From Porites lobata (taxonomy: Eukaryota; Cnidaria; Anthozoa; Scleractinia; Poritidae), in NCBI GenBank assembly GCA_942486035.1, contig CALNXK010000040.1, positions 2,913,001 to 2,977,000 on the forward strand: a stretch of 64,000 nt of DNA, read 5' to 3'. Position numbers and translations under genes: made by a program. This document shows positions 45,201-58,600 of the stretch, piece after piece. Position 1 is the stretch's first letter; the number at the start of each line of letters is the position of its first letter. Under the pieces are notes generated by a model. The model was given only the letters and a program-made list of their open reading frames with translations. It had not been told where the DNA came from and ran no database searches.

Positions 45201-47937
45201 AAGCTTTTAGGATCTTAGGATTAGGTGAAAGGAAAGGTAGGTGAGCAATGGAACAAGATTTTCATGGAGATTTTCAGGTCAATGTCACATGGTTTTTTGC
45301 TTCTTTCTCCAGTGTCCTTGACTGAATTCTGCTCATTCTGGTATGCAGTGATGCCAACTCTCCCGCTTTTGGCGGGAGACTTACGCTTTTTTGCCTCGTC
45401 TCCCGCTCTCCCGCTTTGGTACATAAATCTCCTGCTTTTTACGTCCACTATAAATATTGAATACTTAGTGAAAAATAAAACAGACTTAGTTTGAGATTTA
45501 GCCCATTTTTAGCTCAAAACTTGAATTTTTCTTATTCGCAGTATGGTTTCTGGGGCATTCTTGCACATATTTAGTCATTGACAAAGATTATTAATTTCTA
45601 GCATCAGAACGATGATTTAGAATTTTGATAGTATGTACATCATGTAAGACATCATTAATATTATAATGTCCTAAGGGGGTCAATTTGAAATTCCGGGGGT
45701 CATTGAAATTCCGGGGGGGTAGTGAAAAAAAGACAGTCTCCCGTTTTTAGGTCTCCAGAGGTTAGCATCTCTGGGTATGGTTTGAAAGATCTCTTCACTC
45801 TGCACAAGTTAGTGGACAAAGTTGTCCTTGACCGTTAAAACTGATGACGTCACAAAGGGTAGAAAGGACGTGGATCCGCACGGGTGGTTACAGGCAGTTC
45901 AGGAGCGAATGGGTTAAGCAGGTTGAATTTAGAGAAAATGTAAGGGCTTTCTTTCCCAAGAGACTAAGCAAACTGTCTGTAATAATGAGGTGTATTTATT
46001 AAACAGGTGTCCACAGAGCAAGCTTTAAGTATATCACTACTAAATTTTCAGTCCCAGATTTATCCATTACTCCAAAATCTTATAAAAAGACAACTAACCT
46101 CAAGACATTTATCTTCCCAAGTTTTGCTGTGTATATTCATTAGGTTCATACCAGATCCATCACTGTAGTCTATAGGTGCATAGTCACCAATCAAAAGACT
46201 TGCTACAAAGCTGCTAACCAAGGATATTCTTTCACAAGTATTGTATACATCACAATTTGTCTGGTATATTTTTGCAATTTGATTTCCTGTGAAACGTTCA
46301 TAAGCCCTGGATCCTGTTATATTGCTCAGGTTCTGTGGCCCACCTACTGCAGCCTCTAGGGCTCGGCACTGAGTCCCTGTACTTGAATCCATCCAAATTG
46401 GTGATTCACTGACAGCAAAAGAATCCTATTTCAAATTTAATGACAGTCATTGCAGTTTTATTAGAAGCATCATACAGTCAACTCTCTTTTACCAGACACC
46501 TCTATAAGACGGACACCCAGAGCTGGTCCCTGCCTCTCAATAAGATGGATATTTCTTTGAGATGGACACATAGTTCTGGTCTAAAGGTGTCCATCTTAGG
46601 GAGTTGACAGTACTAACTTGGGAAGTGAGAATAAACTCTAAAATTAATATAAGAACCTTCCTTAAAATTAATAAGCCACTCAAAAGGCAAACTTCCTGCC
46701 AATAATAGAGACGAGAAGTGTGACATCATGTTACCATGGTCACGAGATTCCTGGATCTCAACGGTCTTTCTTGACAGAGACAGCATTTGCTTTGTCCAGC
46801 AATGAGAGAAAAGTATGGGCTACCATAGCAGCAGCAGGGTACCTTGATTGTTTTGAATTATTATTACAAAAACTGAAAATGAATCATCACACAGAACACA
46901 ATTTGACGTTGGTCTTGGAAATCATTCATTGCACAGTCAATGAGAAAAAAAGATAGTAAGTAAAATGTAAACTATAATAATGTTGCATATAGTGCATTAT
47001 GCATTTTCCTAATCGTGGCTTGATCACAACTAACAACAAACTAACATACATGTACATGTATGAAATCTACAGTTTTCCATTTTCAAGAAATTACAGTGCG
47101 ACTACTATAACCAGGGCCAACTAGACACAGTTGGCCAATCGGATTATGGGAAAATACCAATACATTGCGAGAAAGTTAGTTGTCAATCATAATTGAAATA
47201 AACAACATAGATAGAAATCAACCAATTACAACCAACAGCCGCAAGCCCTAGGATTTTAAATCCCATGGAAAATTTTTTTTCGGTTCCGTGCCCAGAGATC
47301 ATGGGAAACTATTGGTAACAATTTTTTGTTTCGTGAAAATTCTTGGGAATCGCCTAAATGTTTTCAAGGTAAATACGTTCATTGCACTCCCATAGTTTCC
47401 TCGAAAACCATACCTGATTCCAGACCAAAATGGACAAAGTCTATACCCGTTTTAAGACCAAAACAGTGCAAAAACCACCCATGTGGTTTATACAAGGGCG
47501 TACCCCACCCCACAGGAAGGTATTACACAAATCTTTATACAGGACCCCCAGGAAGGGGAGAAATGCCCTACCTTGAGTTGCTCATGCAAGGATTTCCCAC
47601 TTTTCAAAGTTCTCAATATTTCTTTCGCTCCTTTCTTCCAATAAACACTTCCATGTTGTTGGCCTGTCCCTGAAACACATGCTACAGATCTAAATTCTAG
47701 GCCTTTTTCTTTCAGTCTTTGCAAGACAAGATCAAACGCCTTCACCCACAGCGACGTCGGGGCGGTAACAGTAAGGCTATCCTCTTGTTTATGAACTCCG
47801 CCTTGCGTTTTGAACTCTGGAAGGTCATTATCGAACTGGACGGAAGCTTCCGTCGCAACATTTAGGTCACTGTCAATAGCTAGCGCCTTTAGTTGTTGCG
47901 TACTCAAGTCAAATCCAAGGAAAAGTGGACCAGCCAT
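42266..47937 (-). CDS. XYLB: Xylulokinase (D-xylulose kinase)
   Basis: XYLB phosphorylates D-xylulose to xylulose 5-phosphate, linking the glucuronate-xylulose route to the pentose phosphate pathway in the cytosol. Five coding exons on minus: 47937-47572, 46425-46099, 44108-43835, 43154-42843 and 42609-42266; all joins use GT-AG sites and stay in frame, giving 540 residues, the family's usual length. FGGY-kinase features: N-terminal phosphate-1 loop FLGFDLSTQQLKALAID; VSGTGQQHGSVYWKKG; PIWMDSSTGTQC; FTGNQIAKIYQ; the ATP-binding FTGDNPASLAGMRL and VSLGTSDTL; EGQFMAKRAHAESLG; ILATGGASSNLGILQVIADV. The ATG at 47937 starts the conserved domain directly. The 2-kb intron 2 holds two palindromic elements. 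The 3' half was caught in the tandem duplication (fragment at 37718-37912). Confidence 0.95.
44155..44432. mobile_element. Long imperfect hairpin MITE in XYLB intron 2
   Basis: GGTTTTCATATGCTACCGATG at the left pairs imperfectly with CATCGGCGGCATATGAGAACC at the right. The arms (about 120 bases) continue through TACTGCCAGC and GCTGGCAGTA to a short centre near 44290. Confidence 0.75.
44861..45917. mobile_element. 1.06-kb element with TTAACCCATTCGCTCC ends, holding a nested repeat
   Basis: TTAACCCATTCGCTCCTGGA (44861) and GGAGCGAATGGGTTAA (to 45917) are inverted ends. A minus-strand frame (44939-45163) encodes a very basic start (MPSKRKKNEARKAKKEGGEK) with no recognisable domain. Within it, about 45350-45780, lie opposed CTCCCGC-rich blocks (ATGCCAACTCTCCCGC ... 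GAGGTTAGCATCTCTGG), apparently a second element nested inside. Confidence 0.75.
46473..46612. mobile_element. 140-bp MITE with TACAGTCAACTC ends
   Basis: TACAGTCAACTCTC at the left and GGGAGTTGACAGTA at the right are inverted, with inner AAGACGGACACC and GGTGTCCATCTT also pairing. It lies in XYLB intron 1. Confidence 0.75.
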
Positions 47938-48155
47938 TTTGAGCTCCAAGTCAGATAACCTCACGATAAAGCTTCGGCAGTTTTCGGTACTTCTCGGATT
48001 AATTCGTAAACATTCTCGTCCATAGATTCTTGAGCATGCGCATTGTTCTTCACGACCGCGTGCGCGGCCATCTTGTCAGAGTGACTTCGAAGTGTTGTGG
48101 CAAAGTTTCTTTGCCCTTTATCTAATTTTACCGCTTTTACGTCCACAACTGACCG
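47938..48155. promoter_or_regulatory. Putative bidirectional promoter, XYLB / RRM protein
   Basis: The ATGs of XYLB (minus) and the RRM gene (plus) are 218 bases apart, so both 5' regions share this gap. The stretch is richer in CG than its surroundings (TTCACGACCGCGTGCGCGGCC) and has no obvious TATA box. Confidence 0.5.
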
Positions 48156-48734
48156 ATGCCTACCAAGTTATTTGTCGGTAACGTCTCGGACTCCACCACC
48201 GAGGACGACCTGAGGGTAGCTTTCGAAAAGTACGGTCCTGTTACTGAGGTTTCAATTATACGAAATTATGCATTTGTGCATTACGAAAAGAAGGAAGACG
48301 CCGAAACTGCGATCAAAGAGCTGCACGAAACCACCCTAAAAGGAAATGAAATAAGAGTGTTAATGTCTACTACTCCACACAAGAATGGAAGCGGCCGTTC
48401 CGGTCGAGGGAGAGGACCTCCGTATCCCAGAGAACGCGACAGACGCGGCCCTCCGCGCTGGGACTATGGCCCTCCACCGTCTGACAGACGTTACCATCCG
48501 TATGACCGTGATTACAGAGGCTCTTATTCGTACGGCGGCAGAGGATACGGTGGATACGGGTATCAAACTCCATACGACACGGACTATTCGCGTGATTATT
48601 CAAGGGACTACCCGCCTAGAAGCTACCCACCCTCGTCATCTTCGTACTACTCCTCCGACTACAGATATGGTGGAAGTGAGAGACCCGTGACTTACCCTGA
48701 TGTTAAGAGGCAGCCTTCATCATGGGATCGCTAA
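48156..48734 (+). CDS. RNA-binding protein, one RRM plus Tyr/Gly/Arg-rich tail (RBM4/lark-like)
   Basis: A single exon of 192 residues. The RRM fills residues 3-72: RNP2 is KLFVGNV (4-10) and RNP1 is RNYAFVHY (36-43), followed by EDAETAIKELHETTLKGNEIRV. The pattern and the RNYAFVHYE signature are closest to the RRMs of RBM4/lark and RBM14, which act in splicing and translation. After an RGRG hinge the tail is low complexity (RDRRGPPRWDYGPPP, YSYGGRGYGGYGY, DYSRDYSRDYPPRSYPP), similar to SR or FUS-like tails that drive assembly. There is no second RRM and no CCHC zinc knuckle, both present in RBM4, so the exact orthology is open. It is head-to-head with XYLB. The start context GACCGATGCC is adequate. 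Confidence 0.85.
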   Translation: MPTKLFVGNVSDSTTEDDLRVAFEKYGPVTEVSIIRNYAFVHYEKKEDAETAIKELHETTLKGNEIRVLMSTTPHKNGSGRSGRGRGPPYPRERDRRGPPRWDYGPPPSDRRYHPYDRDYRGSYSYGGRGYGGYGYQTPYDTDYSRDYSRDYPPRSYPPSSSSYYSSDYRYGGSERPVTYPDVKRQPSSWDR

Positions 48735-51700
48735 TGTCAGTGACAGCAACATTTATTTTTTAGTTGTTCCACAAACATACAGGGTACTTGACCTTTTGGC
48801 ATTATGTAGATGTGCCATCTATGTAGATGTGGATTTCGTTTGTTTACACGGGTGCCATTGTCAAGTAGGAGAGTCAGAGTCTTTTTGAATATTGCTTCGT
48901 TCTTGTAGCCGTGGAATCTATTGTCATGTAAACGCCTTGACTGCTGTAGCGTGTGGATAGACGTAATTCCCGTCATTACTTCTCCTCACCTGAAAAGTTT
49001 GTGGCCCAGGGTCAGACATTACTTTTCAGGTGGAGAGAAGCGATGGCTGGAAATGTGTCTGTGCTCACAGGCTATGACTGTTGTTTATCTTAAGTTGTTT
49101 GTTCCACTTTGTCCAGCAAGCCAAATTTCATGTGCACCTCTTTACTAGCCACTGTTGTATCGCAGCCTCTTACTCAAAGTCAATGGGAAAAGGAACTTTA
49201 CCATTGGAAAAGTTTTTTGAAGAACATACTAACCAACTAACCCATGGGTTAGTAAAAATACCCACATCTTCATACAGAACTTGAAAGATAAATTCAGTGA
49301 CAGTTTATGAGAAGTGTAGTCAAAAGCAAATGTAAATTATTTTCTTACCTGACTGAGGGAATAGTGTAGCTAACTTTGTGAATTATAAGCATTTTAGTGG
49401 AAAGAGCATTCACCAATTACCTCTTAACCCTGACATGAGCATGTATATTCTCCAAATTGTTGTTGATTCATTGTTACTGATGAGGAGAAGAGTTAAACAG
49501 TTGAGGCTATTGAGGTGATCATTTCCTGTATTCTCATAACCCTTATTTTTGATCAAGCGGTGTTATTTTAAAAAGGAGATAGGTAGATGTTGGTTACTAT
49601 GAAGACTAAAGCACTGGTTTTAAGAGCTCTTCATCCAACACTAGTCCATTTTAAATGATGATCTTTTGTCTGGGAATCTTGTAACTTATGTTTCTATCAC
49701 AGGCATTCTTTTTTTGTCAAGCTGAAAAAAAAAGCAGTTTTGTATAGCTCCAGCTTTATGTAGTTTTTAAATTTTCTTTTGAGGTCGTGAATCTATAATA
49801 TTAGCCATTCGCTGTTACAATTGAGTAGTTTTTGTGTCATGTGCTCCAAGGAATGCTTTTCTTTTATTTTACCTGTCAGTTTTTTAATACCATTGAAGTT
49901 GATTGGTGTTCTGCATGTTGATTGAGTGATCACGTTTCATCTTCTTATGTAGACGGTAAATGCCTGCAAGTTTGCTACCCTGAGAAAACAGCTGACATTT
50001 TGTGAAGCCTCCTGTTTTTCCTGCGAAATGACGTGTGAGAAATGACTATCCAGAACTAGGTCGTGTTTCTGGTAGGCTGAAGCAAATTTGCTGAGCATGA
50101 CAAATCAGAAGCACTACCCTGATCTCGGTAGTGAAGCATCATCAGTATGGAATTTCTCCACTCATTTCTAAGACATCATTTCACAGGGAAAGCAGTGGTG
50201 GTATTTTGAAATGTTGATTGTTTTCTCAGACCTCAAATTTGCCAATCTTTTGCTTATTTTAAACTATCATTTACATTGCAAGACTGGCATTTTATCCACA
50301 GTGATTCAGAACTTGTTAATAAATTTGCCTCTGCAAGTCTAGCTGTCTATAATGGTAATTTTTTTGCCTTGAAGTTTGACTACAATAATATTAACCGTTA
50401 CTTAAATCCAATTTTGTCTTTTGTATAACGTGATAATTGTCGTTATTAAACTTTTGGAAGGGTGTTCTTGACGAGAAAGGTCTCCAAAACCACTGAACCT
50501 ATGACATTCATGGTAACTAGCATTAAAGTTTGTGAAAAGGGTAAGATTAAAAATGTTATGGTCTAAAAATGTTATACAGGTTACCATTAACCCTTTAAGT
50601 CCCAATAGTGTCCAACAACAATTTTCTCCTAACGATATTCATACATTATCATGAGATTAGGTTATGAGAATTAATAAAATGATCACTTAAGAGATAATAC
50701 TTTGATCTTTTATCAAATTCTCTTAACTAATTCTTAAAGAAAATGTATAGAGATCAGTTTGGAGAATTTGTATGTGGATATTGGGGCTTAAAGGGTTAAG
50801 AAATGGAGCAGTTAACATTATGTCTGCCCAATGTCAGATGAAATCTCCCTAGCAAACATATTAGCAAAGAGAGTGCCACCTCTTTCAAGGAGGCTCAGAA
50901 GCATTATTTTATGAGGACGCATGGTTTGCTCATTCAAGCTACCTCTGACCAAGTACTACCCCAGGTGCCAGAGACTTTCCCTGCACAATTTCCCATAATC
51001 ATTGCTTTGACACCCAAACATCCCACTAAGGGCAAGAAAAACCTCTGATACCTGGTGTTAGAAAATACCAGTAAGGAGCTGCGTCAAATTTACACTTCTT
51101 TTAGTGCAGCTTATTATCGCCTTTGGGCATGTGAGTGAGGCAGACAGGTCTCTTTCATCAGTTATGAGTTCAGGAAATAGTGTTACCACTGCTGCTGTCA
51201 CGGCAACCTGTGCCAGGCTCTCAGCGTGGTATTTGAAGTGCTACACTACTTGTAGTAAGTGCTACGCAGCTCAGTCAAAATGAGCTGGCAACTAGTGGTT
51301 TTGCTGGGTTCAGCAGATATTTATCAACACTTAGGATTAGTAATATTAAATAACAATTTATTTAATAAGTAATTTAGGTCTTTGCTGGAAGCCTGTTTCT
51401 GTGGCTATCTTGCCTACTATATTTGTAAAACATTGTGACTGGCCAGGCTACTATTACATTAACCAAAAAAAAAATGATCGCAGGTTAACTATAACATTGC
51501 CATCAGCACTTGCCCAAAGGTACAGTGTCTCTAACATGAATGGGACTTGAGTTGTGTTGATGATTCCTAAATGTCATGACTACGATCATGATGAATGCTT
51601 GATTATTATGACAGCGTGATCATCTTTTGACATCTAAATTTTAAGGAAAAATGATGATTTATGTTTATCAGTTTTGACACTAAAAATATTCGCAGGCCCA

Positions 51701-52615
51701 TATTTAATACTGGATATTTTTCTTTAATGAGGCACTGTAGTTTACAATAATCTTTTCACTAGACAGTGTGTCTCACTAGCGTGGTAAGAGTTTATACAGG
51801 TGGGTTAAATGCGATGTGTTCAACCAACTAAATGTTCTCGCTGTTTTTGACCAAAAATACTTTTCTCTACGCAACTAGATTTCCGTGCCCAAACTTATGG
51901 GGGAAGGGGGTACCCAACAAAGGTTTAGACAGGGAGGCTGTGCCCCTAGGTTCAAACCCTTAACCCGAGTATATATACCATTTACAACAGAAAAGATACC
52001 TCTTCCTTACCTTCTAGTGACAAATGGTACCCCTTTCACGTATCTAGGTTAGAACTTTGCATGCCCTTTTAATAATTGCTGAAAATACACTGTAAATATA
52101 AATAAATATGAATAAATCACCTAACCAAAACCTTTTCTTGACCTTTTCACAGCCAAGTATCTTTTCATATCCCTTAAACCTGAAAAAGGTACCACATTTG
52201 GGCGGAGCCTAGCCTCCCCATATAGGCCAGAGAAAGCTGGAGCCCATCCTGAGGGAGTTCCCCCTCCCCGCGCCCTTAAGAAGTCCCACCATGCTGCTAA
52301 GGCAGAGCTTCCGACGAGCCTCCTGACCTTTCTTTCCCCTTCTGAGAGTATTCGGTTGTTTCTGTCTACAAATTTCTCTCAAATACTACATTGGTAAATT
52401 TACAATGAGCATTTATGCAAAACATGTGTTAAAGTTTGGCAATGTGTTTTGGCCATTGACTGGCTTTAATTTTTTTCATAAAGAACAAGGTCATTCTGTA
52501 CGTTTGACGTTAGTGTAATTTCCCTACGCACCCACCCGGCCTCTACCCTACCCGTCAAGGTCAATGTCTAGATTCCCGAAATGCTATTCGACGCAAGACC
52601 GGAAAACCATCAAAG
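48735..52615. other. 3' UTR and intergenic DNA between the RRM gene and MED10
   Basis: There is no recognisable coding exon. The first part is probably a long 3' UTR of the RRM gene. Contents: a diverged TTAACCCT-family MITE at about 49427-49640; a dispersed block at about 49980-50240 that recurs near 57840-58040 (AAATGTTGA(T/C)TGTTTTC); a clean MITE at 50587-50799; and a repeat-like tract at about 51870-52260. Confidence 0.5.
50587..50799. mobile_element. 213-bp MITE with TTAACCCTTTAAG ends
   Basis: TTAACCCTTTAAGTCCC and GGGGCTTAAAGGGTTAA are inverted; inner words CTCCTAACG...ATACAT and ATGTATAGAGATCAGTTTGG are shared with diverged copies near 36430-36605, 40780-40980 and 49427-49640. Confidence 0.8.
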
Positions 52616-55600
52616 ATGGCGGATGATAATAAGGCTCCGGACGAAAGGTTCGATTTACTGGGGCAAACGATTGAACAGTTTGTGGAAACAACACGACAAA
52701 TAGGGATTATTGTGAGTGACTTTCAACCAGGAAGCCAGGGAGTTCTTAATCAAAAAATGTAAGTGATCAGTCCAATCCTTCGACATGACACTGTTCGACT
52801 TCGGTTTAAAGTGCCATTAAAATGGCTTCAGTGGTTGACATCTTCTTAATATCTTTAACATCTACCGGCCTCATAAACGAGGAAATTAGCCTCCATACCT
52901 TTCGACTTCTTACCACGTTAGTATAGGGACTTTTCGCAATAGTTTCAGCTTTACACCGCTGCGTTAAAAGGATAAGTCTTTATTTCGGCTGATCTTCGAT
53001 CGCGAGCCAGTCAACTGCCTTATAAATGACAGGCATATAATGTACTTTTTTGTGGTAAGGATATTTCTTATTACGAGTTAGTACTATCTTTATGAAATAA
53101 CCCAACAAGTTTGGGAATAACTGAAATGGAACAGTTCATCCTGGTCGATTTTTTTTCGGAATCATTAAAGGTAATAACTTCCTTCCGAGGTATTTGGCGC
53201 TTTCTATTCAACCAAGTCTTCCGGTTTGAATTTCCGGCAACTTCCAGAAGCGAGTGGAACAGGGTTTTCTCGATTTTTAGAAGGCCTTTGGTACGGTAAA
53301 AAAAACCCTAGAATATTTTGGTTTTGGCCGTAGCCTGTTAAATTGTGTCAAGTGCTTTTACAGCAACGCAGAAAGCTGTGTTCTAAACAATGGCTGGAGG
53401 AATAGCTTTTTCAATATTGAATAGGGACCGAGACAAGGATGTCCTCTTTTTATCCTTTCAGTAGAAATTCTAGTCAAGGTAATCACAGGCGTCCCATGAG
53501 CTCATGTTATGAGTGTGTTATGTAAATTAACTTTCTCACAAGAGAGTCGATGTTGCGTTATAACCGACTGCTGAGACTTAGCAATAAAAATACTGAGGTC
53601 TGCGAACACTAAATATCATTATTCTTACTTATTTTTCTATAAAATAAGGAAAGGAGACTTACCTTTGATGTATTCCTGTGTTTTTTGGCCGGGTGTGGAT
53701 TCATCAATTTAGTCAGGTTTTTTGGCTGTTATTGTTTGACCCCTGTCACTGTTTTCATAATAAAAAATGCAGAGAGTGACAGGGTCAAACAATAACAGCC
53801 AAAAAAACCGACTAAATCCATGAATCCACACCAAAAATCACCGGAATACATCAAAGGTAAGTTTGGTCAGAACTATCTGACTTAAGGTGACTCGACCCAG
53901 TTTTTTTTTGGGGGGGCACCATCCTACTTTGAAGCTCTCTGGTATCCCCACCTTTACTTTTATCGTAAGTCTAACACATAGAATGGATAACATATAGATC
54001 AATCTACAATATAACATAAAAAGTCAGCCAAGCGCGGTCATTGCACGCGTGCTGAACAAGAATGCTGTATAATGACAGACTAGAAACAATAGACAACTCC
54101 CAAAGCACAAACTCAGCCAAACCGCTAAAAATCTTCAATGTTTACTCAAGTTTGGGCTTATAGAAGATCATGTTACAGTTTTTCAATGACCATGAAATTC
54201 AGAGTCCGGGTAGTTAGTTAATCAATTGTGACCCTGAAAAAATTTGAAGGAAAAAAAACTACGAATTTTTAAGAAAATGCTTTTTTCATGAGATTGACTC
54301 TTAAACGCTGACAAACGTCAACAAATAGCGAAAACTATAATCTCTATATGTTTGCTTTGCTCGAAATTGCGCGCATTTACAAGACCCTAAATTGTTTTGC
54401 TGACTTGCAAGGACCCATCTGTTATAACGATGCCCAAAATAAAGAGATGAATCTCATCGTTTATTAGATATAATCCGTGTAAAGTTTGCTTATCATTTTT
54501 GCATAAATTATGACCTAAATTTGGAAACCGCTGAATTTCTTGAATTGGGTCTTTGCGATTTTGGTGAAACTCTGTTCAGCGCAAGGCACTAATGCGCACT
54601 ATGTGTAGCCGAGAGATTTTCACGGAAAAATGCCAGCAACAGTAGATTTTCGACTCAGACCTCAAAGGGGCGTGGCATTATAACCACGTGACATTTACTC
54701 CGATCGCCAAAAATTTTATGTTATATTGTAGATTGGTCTATATGTTATCCATTCCATGTGTTAGACTTACGATAAAAGTAAAGGTGGGAATACCAGAGAG
54801 CTTCAAAGTAGGATGGTGCCCCCCCCAAAAAACTGGGTCGAGTCACCTTAAGCAACTGGAAATATCACTAATTGGGAAAAACACAGTTTAAGAAAGCTTA
54901 ATAGCCTCTCAAGCTGTTTATGTTTCTATGCGTCCATGTGTAAACCAAGCAGTGATTAAAAATATACATGAGCTCTTCTATTTGTTTCTTTGGAGTGGAA
55001 AAAATGACAAAATAATACGTGACATAATGATGATAAATAACTATACAGATGGTGGCTTCAAAATGGTTGATATTAAATCTTTTAACAAACCCAAAAGGTG
55101 ACATGTATTGAAAAAATTATTTATCTTTTGGAAGTTTTCCGTACCATTCGTGGCAGATTCCAAAAGTTCTTAAGCTTTTGTTGAACAGAAAGCACCCATA
55201 ATTTGCTTTTTTCTCACGTTTACTGAATTCCTGGAGATTTCCGTACCATTAACCAGTGCCAAGCTATTTTTGAGGGAATAAGTTCAGAAAAAATTCTGAG
55301 CTCCAAACAAGAGTCAAACTCATAAACCTCTAATATTTCTCGATCCAATACTCTTACCATGGCCCTACTGGAACTCTATGACAACCATGGTCAAATCCAC
55401 TGATGTTGCTTTTCTGGTACATTTCGTTTTTTTTTTGTTCTAAAACATGGTACAGCAACCATTCTAAAATGGAATAATTCCATTTAGAATGGTTGCTGTA
55501 TGTCTCAAAGAATTACTCTTTAAGACATATTTTCCCAATCATTTACAAAATCTCAGCGAATTCTCACTTTATGCCATAATCATTGTGCTAGGCAAAACAG

Positions 55601-58600
55601 CCATTCCTTGGATGGTTCCCTGTACTGACCCACATTGGCAAATTTATTATGAATACACCTTATTATGGGAGGAAATTAATGATTCATAAAATTAATGCAA
55701 TTTAAGTCTTATTGATTTTTGTAAAGATTACTTCCGTGCCATTAATTAAGTGTAGTGTTATTAAATTTCTGCAACCTTAATTTCCATTTTTTTGGCCCCA
55801 AATTCTTGATACACTTTTGAAATACTTGATGCTCGAAAGAGGAGTATTTCATCAGGGTGGAGATCTACCAGTATCAGGGAAACTGTGAATAACCCTCAAA
55901 GTGGCCAGATTTCTTCACTTGAATGCTTTGTAGTGTATGGAAAGTACCATGTACAAAGTTTCTATCTCAAATTATACGGTTAACTTTTTCTCTGTTATGT
56001 CGATAAGTTTTGTTTTTAGGGGAATGTTGGATTAATTTCCTTCGTGTTGAAATGTTACCCTTTCTTTGGTGTCAGTTTCCTTTATTCAAAATTTGTTTTC
56101 CAGTAAATTCACATTAATTTCCAATATCTTAATTTTATGTAACATTAATTTCCTATAATAAGGTATAGATGATATCCTGTGTCCTCGGATTGTCCATATT
56201 GGGTTATACCACCATGATAATTATGATAATATTGTGGTTAGGTCACACACAATAATTTAACTATTGTTTTTTCTTTAGAAATGCAATGATTGACAACATG
56301 AGGGAAATTGAAAAGTGCAAAGCTCATGTTCAAGATGTTGAAGTCCCATTAGAAGTGTTCGAGTAAGTACTGTTACTTCCCCCCAATCCAAATATGTTTT
56401 GAACTCAAAAGGAGACAGTTTTACGAGCCATGTTCATCCCTAGAGTGCATTTCTCAAAACTCCTGAAGAGGTTTTAGGCCTGGAAAGTGATTTTTATCAT
56501 CTATGTCGTATCAGTCCAGGGATGTTTTTTGCAATGTACACAAACATATCCCTTGATCTTGTAAAGTTTTCAAATTTTTCCCTTTCAGGACCAAAATTTT
56601 TGTAGTGTTTTTAAGAAATGCATACATACGTAATTTCACACCACCTTTTGATGTGTGAAAGTATGAAATTATAGCCTGAAAAGGATTATAGGACACAATA
56701 CTCATTTTGTCAGCCTGTTTTACAAGTCTGAAACTATTTACAACTCTTTAAAAAAGGAACTTTGGGATCTGGTGGTCCAGATTCAAGACATGTCACCATG
56801 TGAAGCTATGAAAGGTTTCAACCCATGAGTCATTTCATATGTATGTTGAGTATTATCATCTGGGTGAGTGTAGTCTTGAATAGGAGTGTTGTTGACAGTG
56901 ACTGACATTTCCACAACCTGTGCGGTAGTCATCTTCAGCTAGAGTCAAAGTGACTTGTCGCCATGTTGTTTTAATCTTAGTCAAGGAACTTTTGCTGTCA
57001 AAAATGCAATAACTAACTCATGTTTCCTAAGAGGCATCACTCTTTAATTTTCATTCTCTGAAAATATACATCACTATTATTATTATTATTTTTAATTGTT
57101 ACCTCACTCTGCCAGGTTGCTTGTTTCGTTATTGTCTTAACACTGTTCTACTGTGTATTTGAATGTGTGCAGGTACATTGATCAAGGAAGGAACCCTCAG
57201 TTGTATACAAAAGACTGCATAGAAAAAGCACTTGAAAAGAATCAGCAAGTAAATGGAAAGATAGATGCATATAAGGTGGGTGTACATAGTTTCACATCAA
57301 TGTAGCATGTGGAAACAGCCAACATTTCGTGATGCCACCACAGGTTGCCCAGTGAAATGATATCTGAGCAGGGGCAGATCTAGGGGGAGGGTGCAGGGGG
57401 TGGGTACCCTCACCAGCAATACAACCAGTATTCTACAAAAAAAAAATTTGTAGGGTATTGGTGTTGAAGTAAAACATGAGACAAGGTTGAAGAATTAAAG
57501 GCTGTAAAAATGTCAGTTTGGCACTATAGTCTGCTGTATTGATATGTATTGTCAGAAGTTCACAATATGATATTGCCTAGACAAAAGCCTTCTTCTTCAT
57601 ATTCGTATTCTTTGTCACGCCATTCCTAAGTGGTGCACCCGCTCCTACGAAGAATCATGGATCCTTCCCTGCTCAGGAGCAAGTGCAGAAATTCCAATAT
57701 GATATTGCCTAGACAAAAGCCTTCTTCTTCATATTCGTATTCTTTGTCACGCATTCCTAAGTGGTGCACCCACTCCAAAGAAGAATCGTGGGTGCTCGCC
57801 TGCTGAGGAGCAAGTGCAGAAATTCCGTACTGATGATGTGTCATAACCAGATCTGGGTATGGTACTGTGCTTCTGACTGTTCATACTATGAGGAAAATTT
57901 GCTTTAACCCATCAGAAGCACCTCTCAGATCTGGGTAGTGACATGTCATCAGCATGGAATATTTATGTGTACTCATTCTTCAGATGTCATTTTGCTGGGA
58001 AACCAGTGTTGGCATCAGAAAATGTTGACTGTTTTCCCAGGTTAACAGTTGTGTTGTTGAATAGCCTGCGTAGCAGGTGCTAGGAATAAATGGGCTCAGG
58101 TGTCTCCTTCGTGTGCCCCATTCTTTCTTGCACCCTTCTATTCCTAGCGCCTGCTATGCAGGCTAGTTGTTGAACTTGAAATAAAATTTAAACAAGTGCA
58201 TGGGATGAGGCTTTTAATGACATTGATCTTATGTCAAATTCCTTCTCTATTTTACCACCAAATGCAGTCAAACCTCTACTAAACTCCATCTCTCCACAAC
58301 GGCCTCTTTTGTGGCCGTTGTGGAGAGGATCGACTGTACACAGAAGTAGGAAATGAGATTCAGGCAATTGATCAGAGAGCAGTTAGGACTTTTCCAGTCA
58401 CCTTTTCATTCAAAATAAAAATTAATAATATTTGTTACTATCCCCTTTAATTCTTTCAGATTGTTGAATTATTTACCAGTCTATTTGTTCTGCCTTAAAT
58501 TTCTATAATCAACAGTTTGGAGTTACAGCTGTATTTGATTTATCACTAGGTGGTTCCAGCTTCACAGACCTATAGCTACCACCATATCCATATTTCTTCC

